From Litorimonas sp947503715 (GTDB lineage Bacteria > Pseudomonadota > Alphaproteobacteria > Caulobacterales > Maricaulaceae): a stretch of DNA of 64,000 nucleotides. The number at the start of each line of letters is the position of its first letter. Position 1 is the first letter of the stretch. Where the stretch lies: the NCBI RefSeq assembly GCF_050271975.1, contig NZ_CP189850.1, positions 2,790,001 through 2,854,000 of the forward strand. Reading direction: 5' to 3'. Shown piece after piece: positions 1-6,502 of this stretch. Under the pieces are notes generated by a model that made no database searches, was not told the DNA's origin, and worked only from the letters and a program-made list of their open reading frames with translations. The position numbers and the translations under genes are program-made.

Positions 1-19
1 CTGCGATTAATATTGAGGC

Positions 20-1423
20 TTAATTTTGCGGAGGAAGATAACGAATAGGCAGGGCGCCAATACGACCATTACGATCAACCTGTACATCCCACACCACATC
101 AACTGGCTCAGAGAGCAGAAGATCATCAATCTGGCGCGTGGAACTAATCTCTACGCCATTAACCTCCAGAATCAGATCGCCTGGACGCAGACGGTTATAA
201 TTCGCCGCCGAGCGACTACGCACTTTCAAAACCATGACGCCTGTGAGGTAAGGGTCGAAGCCCAGTTCCTCGCCGAGCGCGGGGCTCATATTCACAACAA
301 CTGCCCCATCAAACGGATGAATACCGTCTAGCGCGCGTTCGTCGCGCTCCGGGTTTTCCTGCGGTGTGTCGACTTTGACTTTTGTGCTACGCATGCGCCC
401 GTCACGAACATACTCGACGGAAACAGTTTCATCACGTCGGAGCGTCGCGAGTTTAAACCGTAAACCGCTATCATCATTAATTTCCGTATCGCCGACGGAA
501 AGGATGACATCGCCCTTTTCGAGCCCAGCTTTGTCCGCAGGACCACGCGGCAGAATTTCGTTTATGACAGCCCCGCGTGCCCGATCCAGCCCCAAAGCGG
601 ACGCCATGGTCGCATCAATTCCATTGGTTCGCGCCCCGATCCAAGGCCTGACGATCCGCCCCTCGGACAGGGCCGAGTCAATTGCGCGCTCGACAAGCTC
701 CGCCGGGATAGCAAAGCCAATCCCGTTTGACCCTCCGGAGCGCGAGAAAATTGCCGTATTCACGCCAATCAATTCACCCTGTAAATTTACCAAGGCCCCT
801 CCCGAATTGCCCGGATTAACGGCGGCATCGGTTTGAATGGCACTGGAAATATCCGAGACATTGGTCCGGCCCAGCGCAGAAATAATTCCGGATGTCACAG
901 TCTGGCCCACCCCAAACGGATTCCCAATCGCGAGAACGATATCCCCGATCTCTGGCTCCATATCCGCTCCGACTTGTAAGACGGGCATGACTTCGCCCTG
1001 TGTATCAATGCGGAGGATGGCAAGATCGGTTTCTTCATCTTGTGCCACAACTTTAGCTTCGAATTCGCGGCGGTCATTCAACACGACCTTAAGCTCATCC
1101 GCGCCTTTGACGACATGCGCATTGGTCACGATGATTCCGTTGGAGCGCACGATCACACCGGAGCCGAGCGAGCTTTCCACCCGTTCCCGCGGCGCGCGTT
1201 GCATGCCGAACATCTGATCAAAAAAGGAGGACCGCGTCCGCGTCCGCACAGTCCGTGATGTAAAGATATTCACCACAGCAGGCGACGTTTGTTTCACTAC
1301 GGGAGAATAGGACAGTTGTACCTGCGCCTGAGATGTCGGCACCATACGCTGAACATCCTGCGCGGTGGCAGGTATTGCGAACATGGCGGTCGCTGCGAGA
1401 ATGGAGGGGAGTAATTTTTTCAT
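20..1423 (-). CDS. degP: HtrA/DegP-type periplasmic serine protease
   Basis: Periplasmic trypsin-like protease/chaperone that degrades misfolded envelope proteins. From the chosen ATG the protein has 467 residues: a signal peptide (MKKLLPSILA...ATAQ), a protease domain with His103 (NAHVV), Asp133 (ETDLAIL) and Ser207 (NPGNSGGA), then two PDZ domains (about 260-350 and 370-460). The reading frame opens 30 codons further upstream, but that part is a hairpin-rich leader without a signal peptide, and GAGGG precedes the ATG at 1423. It lies 105 bp downstream of, and on the same strand as, the BlaI/M56/repeat-protein genes, so it may be co-expressed with them. DegQ/DegS/MucD naming is equally possible. 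Confidence 0.95.
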   Translation of the reverse strand: MKKLLPSILAATAMFAIPATAQDVQRMVPTSQAQVQLSYSPVVKQTSPAVVNIFTSRTVRTRTRSSFFDQMFGMQRAPRERVESSLGSGVIVRSNGIIVTNAHVVKGADELKVVLNDRREFEAKVVAQDEETDLAILRIDTQGEVMPVLQVGADMEPEIGDIVLAIGNPFGVGQTVTSGIISALGRTNVSDISSAIQTDAAVNPGNSGGALVNLQGELIGVNTAIFSRSGGSNGIGFAIPAELVERAIDSALSEGRIVRPWIGARTNGIDATMASALGLDRARGAVINEILPRGPADKAGLEKGDVILSVGDTEINDDSGLRFKLATLRRDETVSVEYVRDGRMRSTKVKVDTPQENPERDERALDGIHPFDGAVVVNMSPALGEELGFDPYLTGVMVLKVRSRSAANYNRLRPGDLILEVNGVEISSTRQIDDLLLSEPVDVVWDVQVDRNGRIGALPIRYLPPQN

Positions 1424-1437
1424 AGCCCTCACATAGG

Positions 1438-1471
1438 CGCACCCGAGCCAGGGTTCAAAGGCTCGGGCGCA
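1438..1471 (-). promoter_or_regulatory. Stem-loop in the 5' leader of the HtrA gene
   Basis: An 8-bp perfect inverted repeat (1442-1449 with 1460-1467, 10-nt loop) extends to about 12 pairs if G-U pairs are allowed. It sits 15-50 nt upstream of the HtrA start and is not followed by a T-run, so it does not look like an intrinsic terminator. It could be a translational control element or RNA stabiliser. The function is inferred only. Confidence 0.45.
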
Positions 1472-1528
1472 GAATCTTGCCGGGTTTTCATCCCAAAGGA
1501 CGGAACATGGCAAAATAATTCGGTGAGA

Positions 1529-2581
1529 TCAGTCTTCCCCTTCAATCTTGAGGCGGGCTTTCTCGAGTGACTTTTTAGCTTTTTCCAACTCACGTAACGC
1601 CTGTTTGAGTTCACGTGAGGCTTCACTATTTTCAGCCATGCGCTCTAATTGATGCTCGGTGATCTTGAGTTGACGTTCTGCCAAATCAAGTGACCGTTCG
1701 ACTTTGATGCCTCCATCTCCGAAACGAATAACCGTATCCGGCAGACGCTGACCGTCCGAGTCCGTAAACTCAGATTCTGTGCTGAAGGTGAAACGCTTGG
1801 CAGATTTATCATCTCTATTCGTCAAGATGCGGACACTTGCTCCCTCGCCCTCACCTTTAAAAATGGATTGAATTTTAGCTCTCAAGCTCTCTTGGCTCGC
1901 TTCATCTCTGTCAAACCAGGCGTGGGTTTCACCATTTACGATGACCTTTATATCACCGTCTTCCAGCATTTGCGGAAAATCCATTTCGCCCAACTCGCTC
2001 AGCTCACTTAGGGCGCTCAAGCCTTCAAGTTTGGATAAGCCGCTTAAGCCCTCAAGTCCGCGCAGGCCTTTGAGACCCTCAAGTCCCTTGAGGCCTTCTA
2101 GACCCTTTAGCCCTTCGAGTCCCTTCAGACCTTCCAGCCCTGATAAATCAGGTTTATCAAAGGTCACGACTTCGCCGTTTTGGAGAGTCAGTTCATAGAC
2201 GCCATCATCCGTGAGATACACATTGATCTCCTCACGCGTATCACCGCCATCGCTTATCTGATAGGCTTTCAACTCGCCGTCTTCCGTGACGATTTCATAA
2301 GCGCCCCCACTGCGGAGTTTCGTCTCGCCATCATTGGACCAGATGGCACCGTCCGAGAACATGATAACAGATTTCGTTTTGTCATCATCATGCGGATGAT
2401 CACCTGCGATGGTCAGAGGCGCACTCAACGCGGCAACACACAATAGAACCGAACCGGCAAGCGTGCGTGAGAGTTTGGTCACGGGACGTTTCCGCGCGAG
2501 AATTTCTATCCGGTCGGCCAAAGGACTGGCCATACCAAGCGTCAGGGGATCAGACACCCCTAGATCGAGTAGTTTAATCAT
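1529..2581 (-). CDS. Membrane-anchored LEGLKG-repeat protein downstream of M56 peptidase
   Basis: No function recognised. The 350 residues contain: a short N-terminal cytoplasmic stretch (SPLADRIEILARKRP) resembling the segment after the peptidase domain in BlaR1/M56 proteins; one membrane segment (about 39-60); a putative periplasmic region; a low-complexity block of GLEGLK hexapeptide-like repeats (about 147-198); and a charged C-terminal coiled coil (about 290-350). The ATG at 2581 overlaps the M56 stop (AATGATTAA) and has a strong internal ribosome binding site (AAGGAGA), indicating translational coupling. It looks like the distal half of a BlaR1-type receptor encoded as a separate protein, probably a sensor or partner of the protease. 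Confidence 0.7.
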   Translation of the reverse strand: MIKLLDLGVSDPLTLGMASPLADRIEILARKRPVTKLSRTLAGSVLLCVAALSAPLTIAGDHPHDDDKTKSVIMFSDGAIWSNDGETKLRSGGAYEIVTEDGELKAYQISDGGDTREEINVYLTDDGVYELTLQNGEVVTFDKPDLSGLEGLKGLEGLKGLEGLKGLEGLKGLRGLEGLSGLSKLEGLSALSELSELGEMDFPQMLEDGDIKVIVNGETHAWFDRDEASQESLRAKIQSIFKGEGEGASVRILTNRDDKSAKRFTFSTESEFTDSDGQRLPDTVIRFGDGGIKVERSLDLAERQLKITEHQLERMAENSEASRELKQALRELEKAKKSLEKARLKIEGED

Positions 2582-3524
2582 TTGAAGTCTCCTTTTCTTC
2601 AATTTCAGCCTCATCTGTCTCTACGAGAGAGAGTGCGAGATGTGCGCCGGCTGCTGACGATCCTGTTGTTTTAGCCGCCTGCAGCAGAGTTTTTGCGTAG
2701 TCCAATTTGTTCGTGCCGGACTGGCCTGTTTTCGCAATGACAAAGGCATCACATGCCGCTTCCTGATCAACACGCATCTTATGCACGGCGTAGTGAACCA
2801 GCGGATTGAACCAATTAATTGCGCGGAAAACTAAGGCAGCAAAAGCGGCCCAGAGGTCTTTGCGTTTGATGTGGGCGAACTCATGGACAAGCGCATAGTG
2901 GCGCTGTGCCGGCGTATAATCCTGCATAAAGTCTGAGGGTAAGATTACCGTTGGACTCACAACACCCGTCACAAATGGACCGATATTTTGATGTGAGACA
3001 CGCAATATCGGAACAGCTTTTAAACCTGTAATATCCCCAGCAACGCGGCCTTCAGCCAACAAAGTTTCATTCGCAAAATCACTCGTCCGACGCATTTGCA
3101 ACAAAAAAGCGCGCTGGCGAAAAAGTTGGAACGCAAACCATGACACCGCTACCCCCGACCAAATCCCAATAATCATTGGTGTCCAATCAAAGCCCTGTTG
3201 GGTAGGCGCTATAAATTCATCTAATGGTAAACTGGGGTCCGCAACAGGGAACGTATCCGGTGAAGGCGTTTGGTATCTTGCCGTGACATCCGCCATTGGG
3301 CCCGTCGCTTCGGGTTGAGGTCTAAATCGTCCGGGCAGCCAGCTTTGTGGTATAGCAATGACCGGCAGGACCAGTCGGATAAGTGGAAGCAACCAAAGCG
3401 CATAAGTCGCGCCCGCACCGAAAGCCCGCGCGAAGGGGCGTCGGATAATCAGAATTCCGACGATCAGAAGGCTGACCACGAACCCCGTCTGGACCGCCCA
3501 ATCCATGACAGCTTCGGGAGTCAT
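2574..3524 (-). CDS. M56 (BlaR1/MecR1-type) membrane metallopeptidase
   Basis: Multi-pass membrane zinc protease of the antirepressor family, which typically cleaves or inactivates a BlaI-type repressor on an envelope signal. The 316 residues show N-terminal membrane helices, the HEFAH zinc motif (His214, Glu215, His218) and a downstream EAACD segment with probable third ligand Glu255. It is shorter than BlaR1 and has no penicillin-binding sensor domain. Its start overlaps the repressor stop by 4 bp (ATGA) and its end overlaps the next gene, so the three are an operon. The signal is unknown. Confidence 0.9.
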   Translation of the reverse strand: MTPEAVMDWAVQTGFVVSLLIVGILIIRRPFARAFGAGATYALWLLPLIRLVLPVIAIPQSWLPGRFRPQPEATGPMADVTARYQTPSPDTFPVADPSLPLDEFIAPTQQGFDWTPMIIGIWSGVAVSWFAFQLFRQRAFLLQMRRTSDFANETLLAEGRVAGDITGLKAVPILRVSHQNIGPFVTGVVSPTVILPSDFMQDYTPAQRHYALVHEFAHIKRKDLWAAFAALVFRAINWFNPLVHYAVHKMRVDQEAACDAFVIAKTGQSGTNKLDYAKTLLQAAKTTGSSAAGAHLALSLVETDEAEIEEKETSND

Positions 3525-3889
3525 GATTTCAAACTCTCGATCAGCGCTTCTAGTTCAGCAATGTCCTCATCGGAAAGCCCCTCACCTTCCGCCAGATGCG
3601 CGACCAGCGGTGCGGCGCGACCGCCAAATAACCGCTTGGCAAAACTGCGCGTGGCAGGTCCGGCGTAATCCTCGCGACTGACTGTCGGCGTGTAGAGAAA
3701 CCGTCGACCGTCTTTTTCGGTCGACAGCGCCCCCTTCTCCACCAACCTTGCGAGGAGCGTCTTGACCGTCCGATCGGACCAGTCCTTTTTCTCTGCCAGA
3801 CGATTGGCGACTTCGGTGGCACCCAAAGTCGGTTCGCGCCAGAGCACGTCCATCACGTCCAGTTCGGATTGGCTGATCTTGGTTTTCAC
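3521..3889 (-). CDS. BlaI/MecI/CopY-family winged-helix repressor
   Basis: DNA-binding repressor partner of the downstream M56 protease. The start chosen is GTG at 3889, preceded at 6 nt by GAAGGG, giving a 122-residue protein beginning KTKISQSELDVMDVLW, the usual N terminus of BlaI-type proteins. The frame is open further upstream (TTG at 3943, ATG at 3919), but those starts lie inside the dyad and putative promoter and have no ribosome binding site. The winged-helix domain covers about 1-75 (WSDRTVKTLLARLVEKG is the recognition region) and a dimerisation tail follows. Confidence 0.9.
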   Translation of the reverse strand: MKTKISQSELDVMDVLWREPTLGATEVANRLAEKKDWSDRTVKTLLARLVEKGALSTEKDGRRFLYTPTVSREDYAGPATRSFAKRLFGGRAAPLVAHLAEGEGLSDEDIAELEALIESLKS

Positions 3890-3905
3890 AATTTTCCCTT
3901 CGATT

Positions 3906-3937
3906 ACATCTGTAGTCATATGATTGACTACAGATGT
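3906..3937. promoter_or_regulatory. Perfect dyad, probable operator of the BlaI-type repressor
   Basis: Thirteen-base arms (3906-3918 and 3925-3937, ACATCTGTAGTCA and its exact complement) are separated by 6 bp. Each arm contains the CTGTAG/CTACAG core expected for BlaI-like operators. On the minus strand it overlaps a possible promoter (TTGACC at 3943-3938, 17-bp spacer, TATGAC at 3920-3915) placed just upstream of the GTG start at 3889. This fits autorepression of the four-gene operon. Confidence 0.75.
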
Positions 3938-3986
3938 GGTCAATAATTATTTTGTGACTCTTCCGTAATTTTAAAAGAAGTGGTTT

Positions 3987-4568
3987 TTAGATCTTACGGG
4001 CAGACACATAAAAGCTTCCACCCTCATCTTCATCGGTCGCGATGACGGCCAAACCGCTTTCCGCAAGACAGGCGCGATAAGCCTCTATACCGAGCGAGCT
4101 GGACGCGCGGCCGGTCTGCAAATCCTTCCATTCGCAGATCTGTCGCGGTGCAGAAAACAGGAACCACCCTTTCGGATTAAGATGCTTTGCAACCTGGTCA
4201 ATGAATTGTCTCTGCGCGTGTTCCGGCAGTAAAAATATGAGTCCGATCGCGAGAATAGCGTCAAATTTTTTATCAAAAAAGCGACTATCCTCAACAGGCT
4301 CGCAAGCGATGGGAATAGCAGGAAAGGCTTGGCGATAGGCCGCAACCATTTTTGGCGAAGCATCAATCGCGGAGACGGACAATCCTGCGGAGACGAGGAC
4401 AGGCGTGAGTGGCAAGCCATGCCCACAACCTATGTCCAGCACTGTCGTGCCCTCACCTAATCCATGGGCCCAATTCCGGACAGTAGAAACACCTGCGTCA
4501 GACCGAAGACGCATAAAGTCTTCGGCAATAGCGTCCCAGCCATGCGACCGATCAGGCTGATGCGCCAC
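3987..4568 (-). CDS. Class I SAM-dependent methyltransferase
   Basis: Small soluble methyltransferase of unknown substrate (193 residues, GTG start with AGGG upstream). The Rossmann SAM-binding motif VLDIGCGHGLPL is near residue 45, an acidic loop follows (SAIDAS), and the later motif is FDAILAIGLIFLL. It belongs to the broad Methyltransf_11/25 group. It starts 6 bp after the preceding small secreted protein gene, suggesting co-transcription. Confidence 0.85.
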   Translation of the reverse strand: MAHQPDRSHGWDAIAEDFMRLRSDAGVSTVRNWAHGLGEGTTVLDIGCGHGLPLTPVLVSAGLSVSAIDASPKMVAAYRQAFPAIPIACEPVEDSRFFDKKFDAILAIGLIFLLPEHAQRQFIDQVAKHLNPKGWFLFSAPRQICEWKDLQTGRASSSLGIEAYRACLAESGLAVIATDEDEGGSFYVSARKI

Positions 4569-4574
4569 AGCGCC

Positions 4575-5027
4575 CTAATTATTCAAACTCGCCGCATAGG
4601 GCAGACCGTTGAAAATCGGATCGAGCCAGGTTGTGCGACCGCCGCCTTCCCAATTCGGGACGTTTTTGATGCAGAACCGCGTAACTTCGGGGGCTTGGCG
4701 ATTTCGTTCGCGGCTGGCCTCGGCGCGCTCGAAAGCCCGAATATCGGAGAGGTTCGATGCCGCACCATTGGCGCAAGCACGGATGACGTCGGATGGCGTC
4801 GTATTCGGAACCTGCGTAAATTCCGTCCGATTATAGGCGCGGTAATTCACCGACACAGAATTGCCGGCGAGATATTTCACAAACACCATGCGGCGATATT
4901 CGGGATTATCGCTCGGCCCTGATTCAATCAGGAGAACGGGGCTAAAATCAGCTGACTGCGCTGAAGCAGAGGCGGCGAATCCGAGCGCCATAGCAGCGCC
5001 TAGACATGTTTTGACGATGGTTTTCAT
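4575..5027 (-). CDS. Hypothetical secreted protein
   Basis: Not recognised. The 150 residues have a clear signal peptide (MKTIVKTCLGAAMALGFAASASAQ) and two later cysteines (RACANG and TRFCIKN) that could form a periplasmic disulfide. The ATG at 5027 has an excellent ribosome binding site (GGGAGGA). The frame is open 12 codons further upstream without a signal peptide, so that start is not used. It is followed closely by the methyltransferase. Confidence 0.75.
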   Translation of the reverse strand: MKTIVKTCLGAAMALGFAASASAQSADFSPVLLIESGPSDNPEYRRMVFVKYLAGNSVSVNYRAYNRTEFTQVPNTTPSDVIRACANGAASNLSDIRAFERAEASRERNRQAPEVTRFCIKNVPNWEGGGRTTWLDPIFNGLPYAASLNN

Positions 5028-5179
5028 AAAATCCTCCCACAAGAGATATCGGGTGTGTAGCAAGAATGAGGCCGAAAATGGACTCGTTCTATTTTGTCTG
5101 GGTCCCTCTCTAGCAAATCAACATGTACCCGCGATGTATAAATCACCGCTTTTGCAGATCCCGTGCGTAAGAACTGCTG

Positions 5180-5566
5180 ATGACTCATGACCCCATTCTC
5201 CCCTTCGGTTTCGAAGATGAAGACGAAGCCGATATCCGGCTGGCCTGGCGGGAGCTTTACCGGACCCGCTTGCCCGCCATGGCAGAGGACCGCCCCGATT
5301 GGCCCGTCTATCTCGACCACTGCTTTGCCCGTATCTTGCTCGATAATGCAGTCGGACAATTCTGGCGGAACGCGATTGAGCCGCCCGCTTGGAAGAACAC
5401 GCCCCTGCCCGTCCTGCAGACCGCGATTGATCTCGGCGAAGCGGTTCTGTCAGACACGGCCGATATCTGGGACCTCAATGATGCGAGCCTCAAGATGCGG
5501 AACAAAAAACCGCGCGGGCGGGAACCTGCGCGGCGGCGGCGTCCGAAATGGACGCGCAAATATTAG
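5180..5566 (+). CDS. Conserved hypothetical cytoplasmic protein
   Basis: Not assigned to a function. The 128 residues are acidic and Trp-rich in the N-terminal part (DEADIRLAWRELYRTRLPAM, with FARILLDNAVGQFW later) and end in a strongly basic tail (KKPRGREPARRRRPKWTRKY) that might bind nucleic acid. A second plus-strand frame overlaps almost all of it, but this frame was preferred for its coherent composition. It is divergent from the secreted protein to the left and convergent with the GIN-domain gene on the right. Confidence 0.65.
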   Translation: MTHDPILPFGFEDEDEADIRLAWRELYRTRLPAMAEDRPDWPVYLDHCFARILLDNAVGQFWRNAIEPPAWKNTPLPVLQTAIDLGEAVLSDTADIWDLNDASLKMRNKKPRGREPARRRRPKWTRKY

Positions 5567-5577
5567 CGCTTAAGACT

Positions 5578-6255
5578 TTAGCGAATATCGATGGAGGACA
5601 TCATGCTCTTGGATTTCTTCACATCCTCCGGGCTGCCATCGACATCAATACTGCCCATGCCGTCAATATCGGCATCGACAGATTTGGACGCATAGACTTC
5701 GGCAGACCCCATACCCTCGACATCGACCTCAACATTTTCGCATTCGAGATCAGACGCATCGAGTGAGCCAATACCCGCAACCGACGCCTCCAGCGTTTCG
5801 CACGACCCGGAAAGCTCTATACTCCCGACGCCTTCCAACTCACTGACGAATTTTCCTGCTTTAATGCCGCTGGCCTCAATCGCGCCGACACCCGTCAGCG
5901 AGACTTCATCCAGATCCGGCAGCGTAATCACGGCGCGAATACCGTTATTATGGCCGTTCCAGCGCTTGCCCTGCCCGTCCTCATCCATGCCGAGGAACAG
6001 CGTATCGCCGGATTTTTCGACCTCGACATATTTCATCCGCTTTTCTTTGCCCTCTAATTCAATGGAATAGGCGGGTCCGACTTTGATCTCGACATCATAA
6101 ACGCCGGTGACAACAATCCCGGTAAAATCGGTAAAGTCATAGGATTTTTCGACCTTCGGGCCCTTATCCTCATCCGTTTCATGGGCGTTTGCGAGGGGGG
6201 CAATAAGAAGACAGGCCGTGGCACCGGCTGTCATCAATTTCTTTGTAAATTTCAT
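5578..6255 (-). CDS. Head-GIN/DUF2807 domain secreted protein
   Basis: Secreted protein (225 residues) with a signal peptide ending ANA-HETDEDKG. Two beta-solenoid-like DUF2807 repeats follow: ITLPDLDEVSLTGVGAIEASG and further rungs such as GVGSIELSG, GIGSLDAS and GMGSAEVYAS. Such putative adhesin domains are usually exported, and no substrate is known. The ATG has a strong ribosome binding site (AAGGAGAG). The ladder of Gly-x-Gly-Ser rungs is plain in the sequence. It stands alone between an unknown gene and a repeat element. Confidence 0.85.
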   Translation of the reverse strand: MKFTKKLMTAGATACLLIAPLANAHETDEDKGPKVEKSYDFTDFTGIVVTGVYDVEIKVGPAYSIELEGKEKRMKYVEVEKSGDTLFLGMDEDGQGKRWNGHNNGIRAVITLPDLDEVSLTGVGAIEASGIKAGKFVSELEGVGSIELSGSCETLEASVAGIGSLDASDLECENVEVDVEGMGSAEVYASKSVDADIDGMGSIDVDGSPEDVKKSKSMMSSIDIR

Positions 6256-6371
6256 AATACTCTCCTTTAATGAGGAAGAGATAGACTATAACGACAAGTG
6301 TCGTCAAGAGATTATTATCGAAAAACGATAATTATTATATCGGGGAAATAGTCTCCATGAAACATACGCTC

Positions 6372-6475
6372 ATGTCACCCCGCACTTGATGCGGGGCCTG
6401 ACGCCTATAGAATGCAGCTTTGAGAGAGCAGCCGATAGGCCCCGCATCTCCACTGCGTTGTATGTGAGATGACAT
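6372..6475. repeat. Intergenic palindromic element, CCCCGC family (copy 1)
   Basis: A roughly 104-bp unit with short terminal inverted repeats (ATGTCA...TGACAT). Its inner arms carry CCCCGCACTTGATGCGGGG on the left and ATAGGCCCCGCAT on the right. It lies between the GIN-domain gene and the ileS stop. Related copies are at 52745-52849 and 59393-59505. Confidence 0.75.
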
Positions 6476-6502
6476 TTTGAGAGCTATCGCGAATTTACCG
6501 CA

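Noticed and set aside
2030..2150. Short tandem DNA repeats, considered as CRISPR or VNTR array
   Set aside because: The units are in frame, about 18 bp, without spacers, and encode the LEGLKG block of a protein.
3521..3943. Longer start (TTG 3943 or ATG 3919) for the BlaI-type repressor
   Set aside because: They fall in the dyad/promoter, lack a ribosome binding site, and lengthen the usual N terminus; the GTG at 3889 has GAAGGG.
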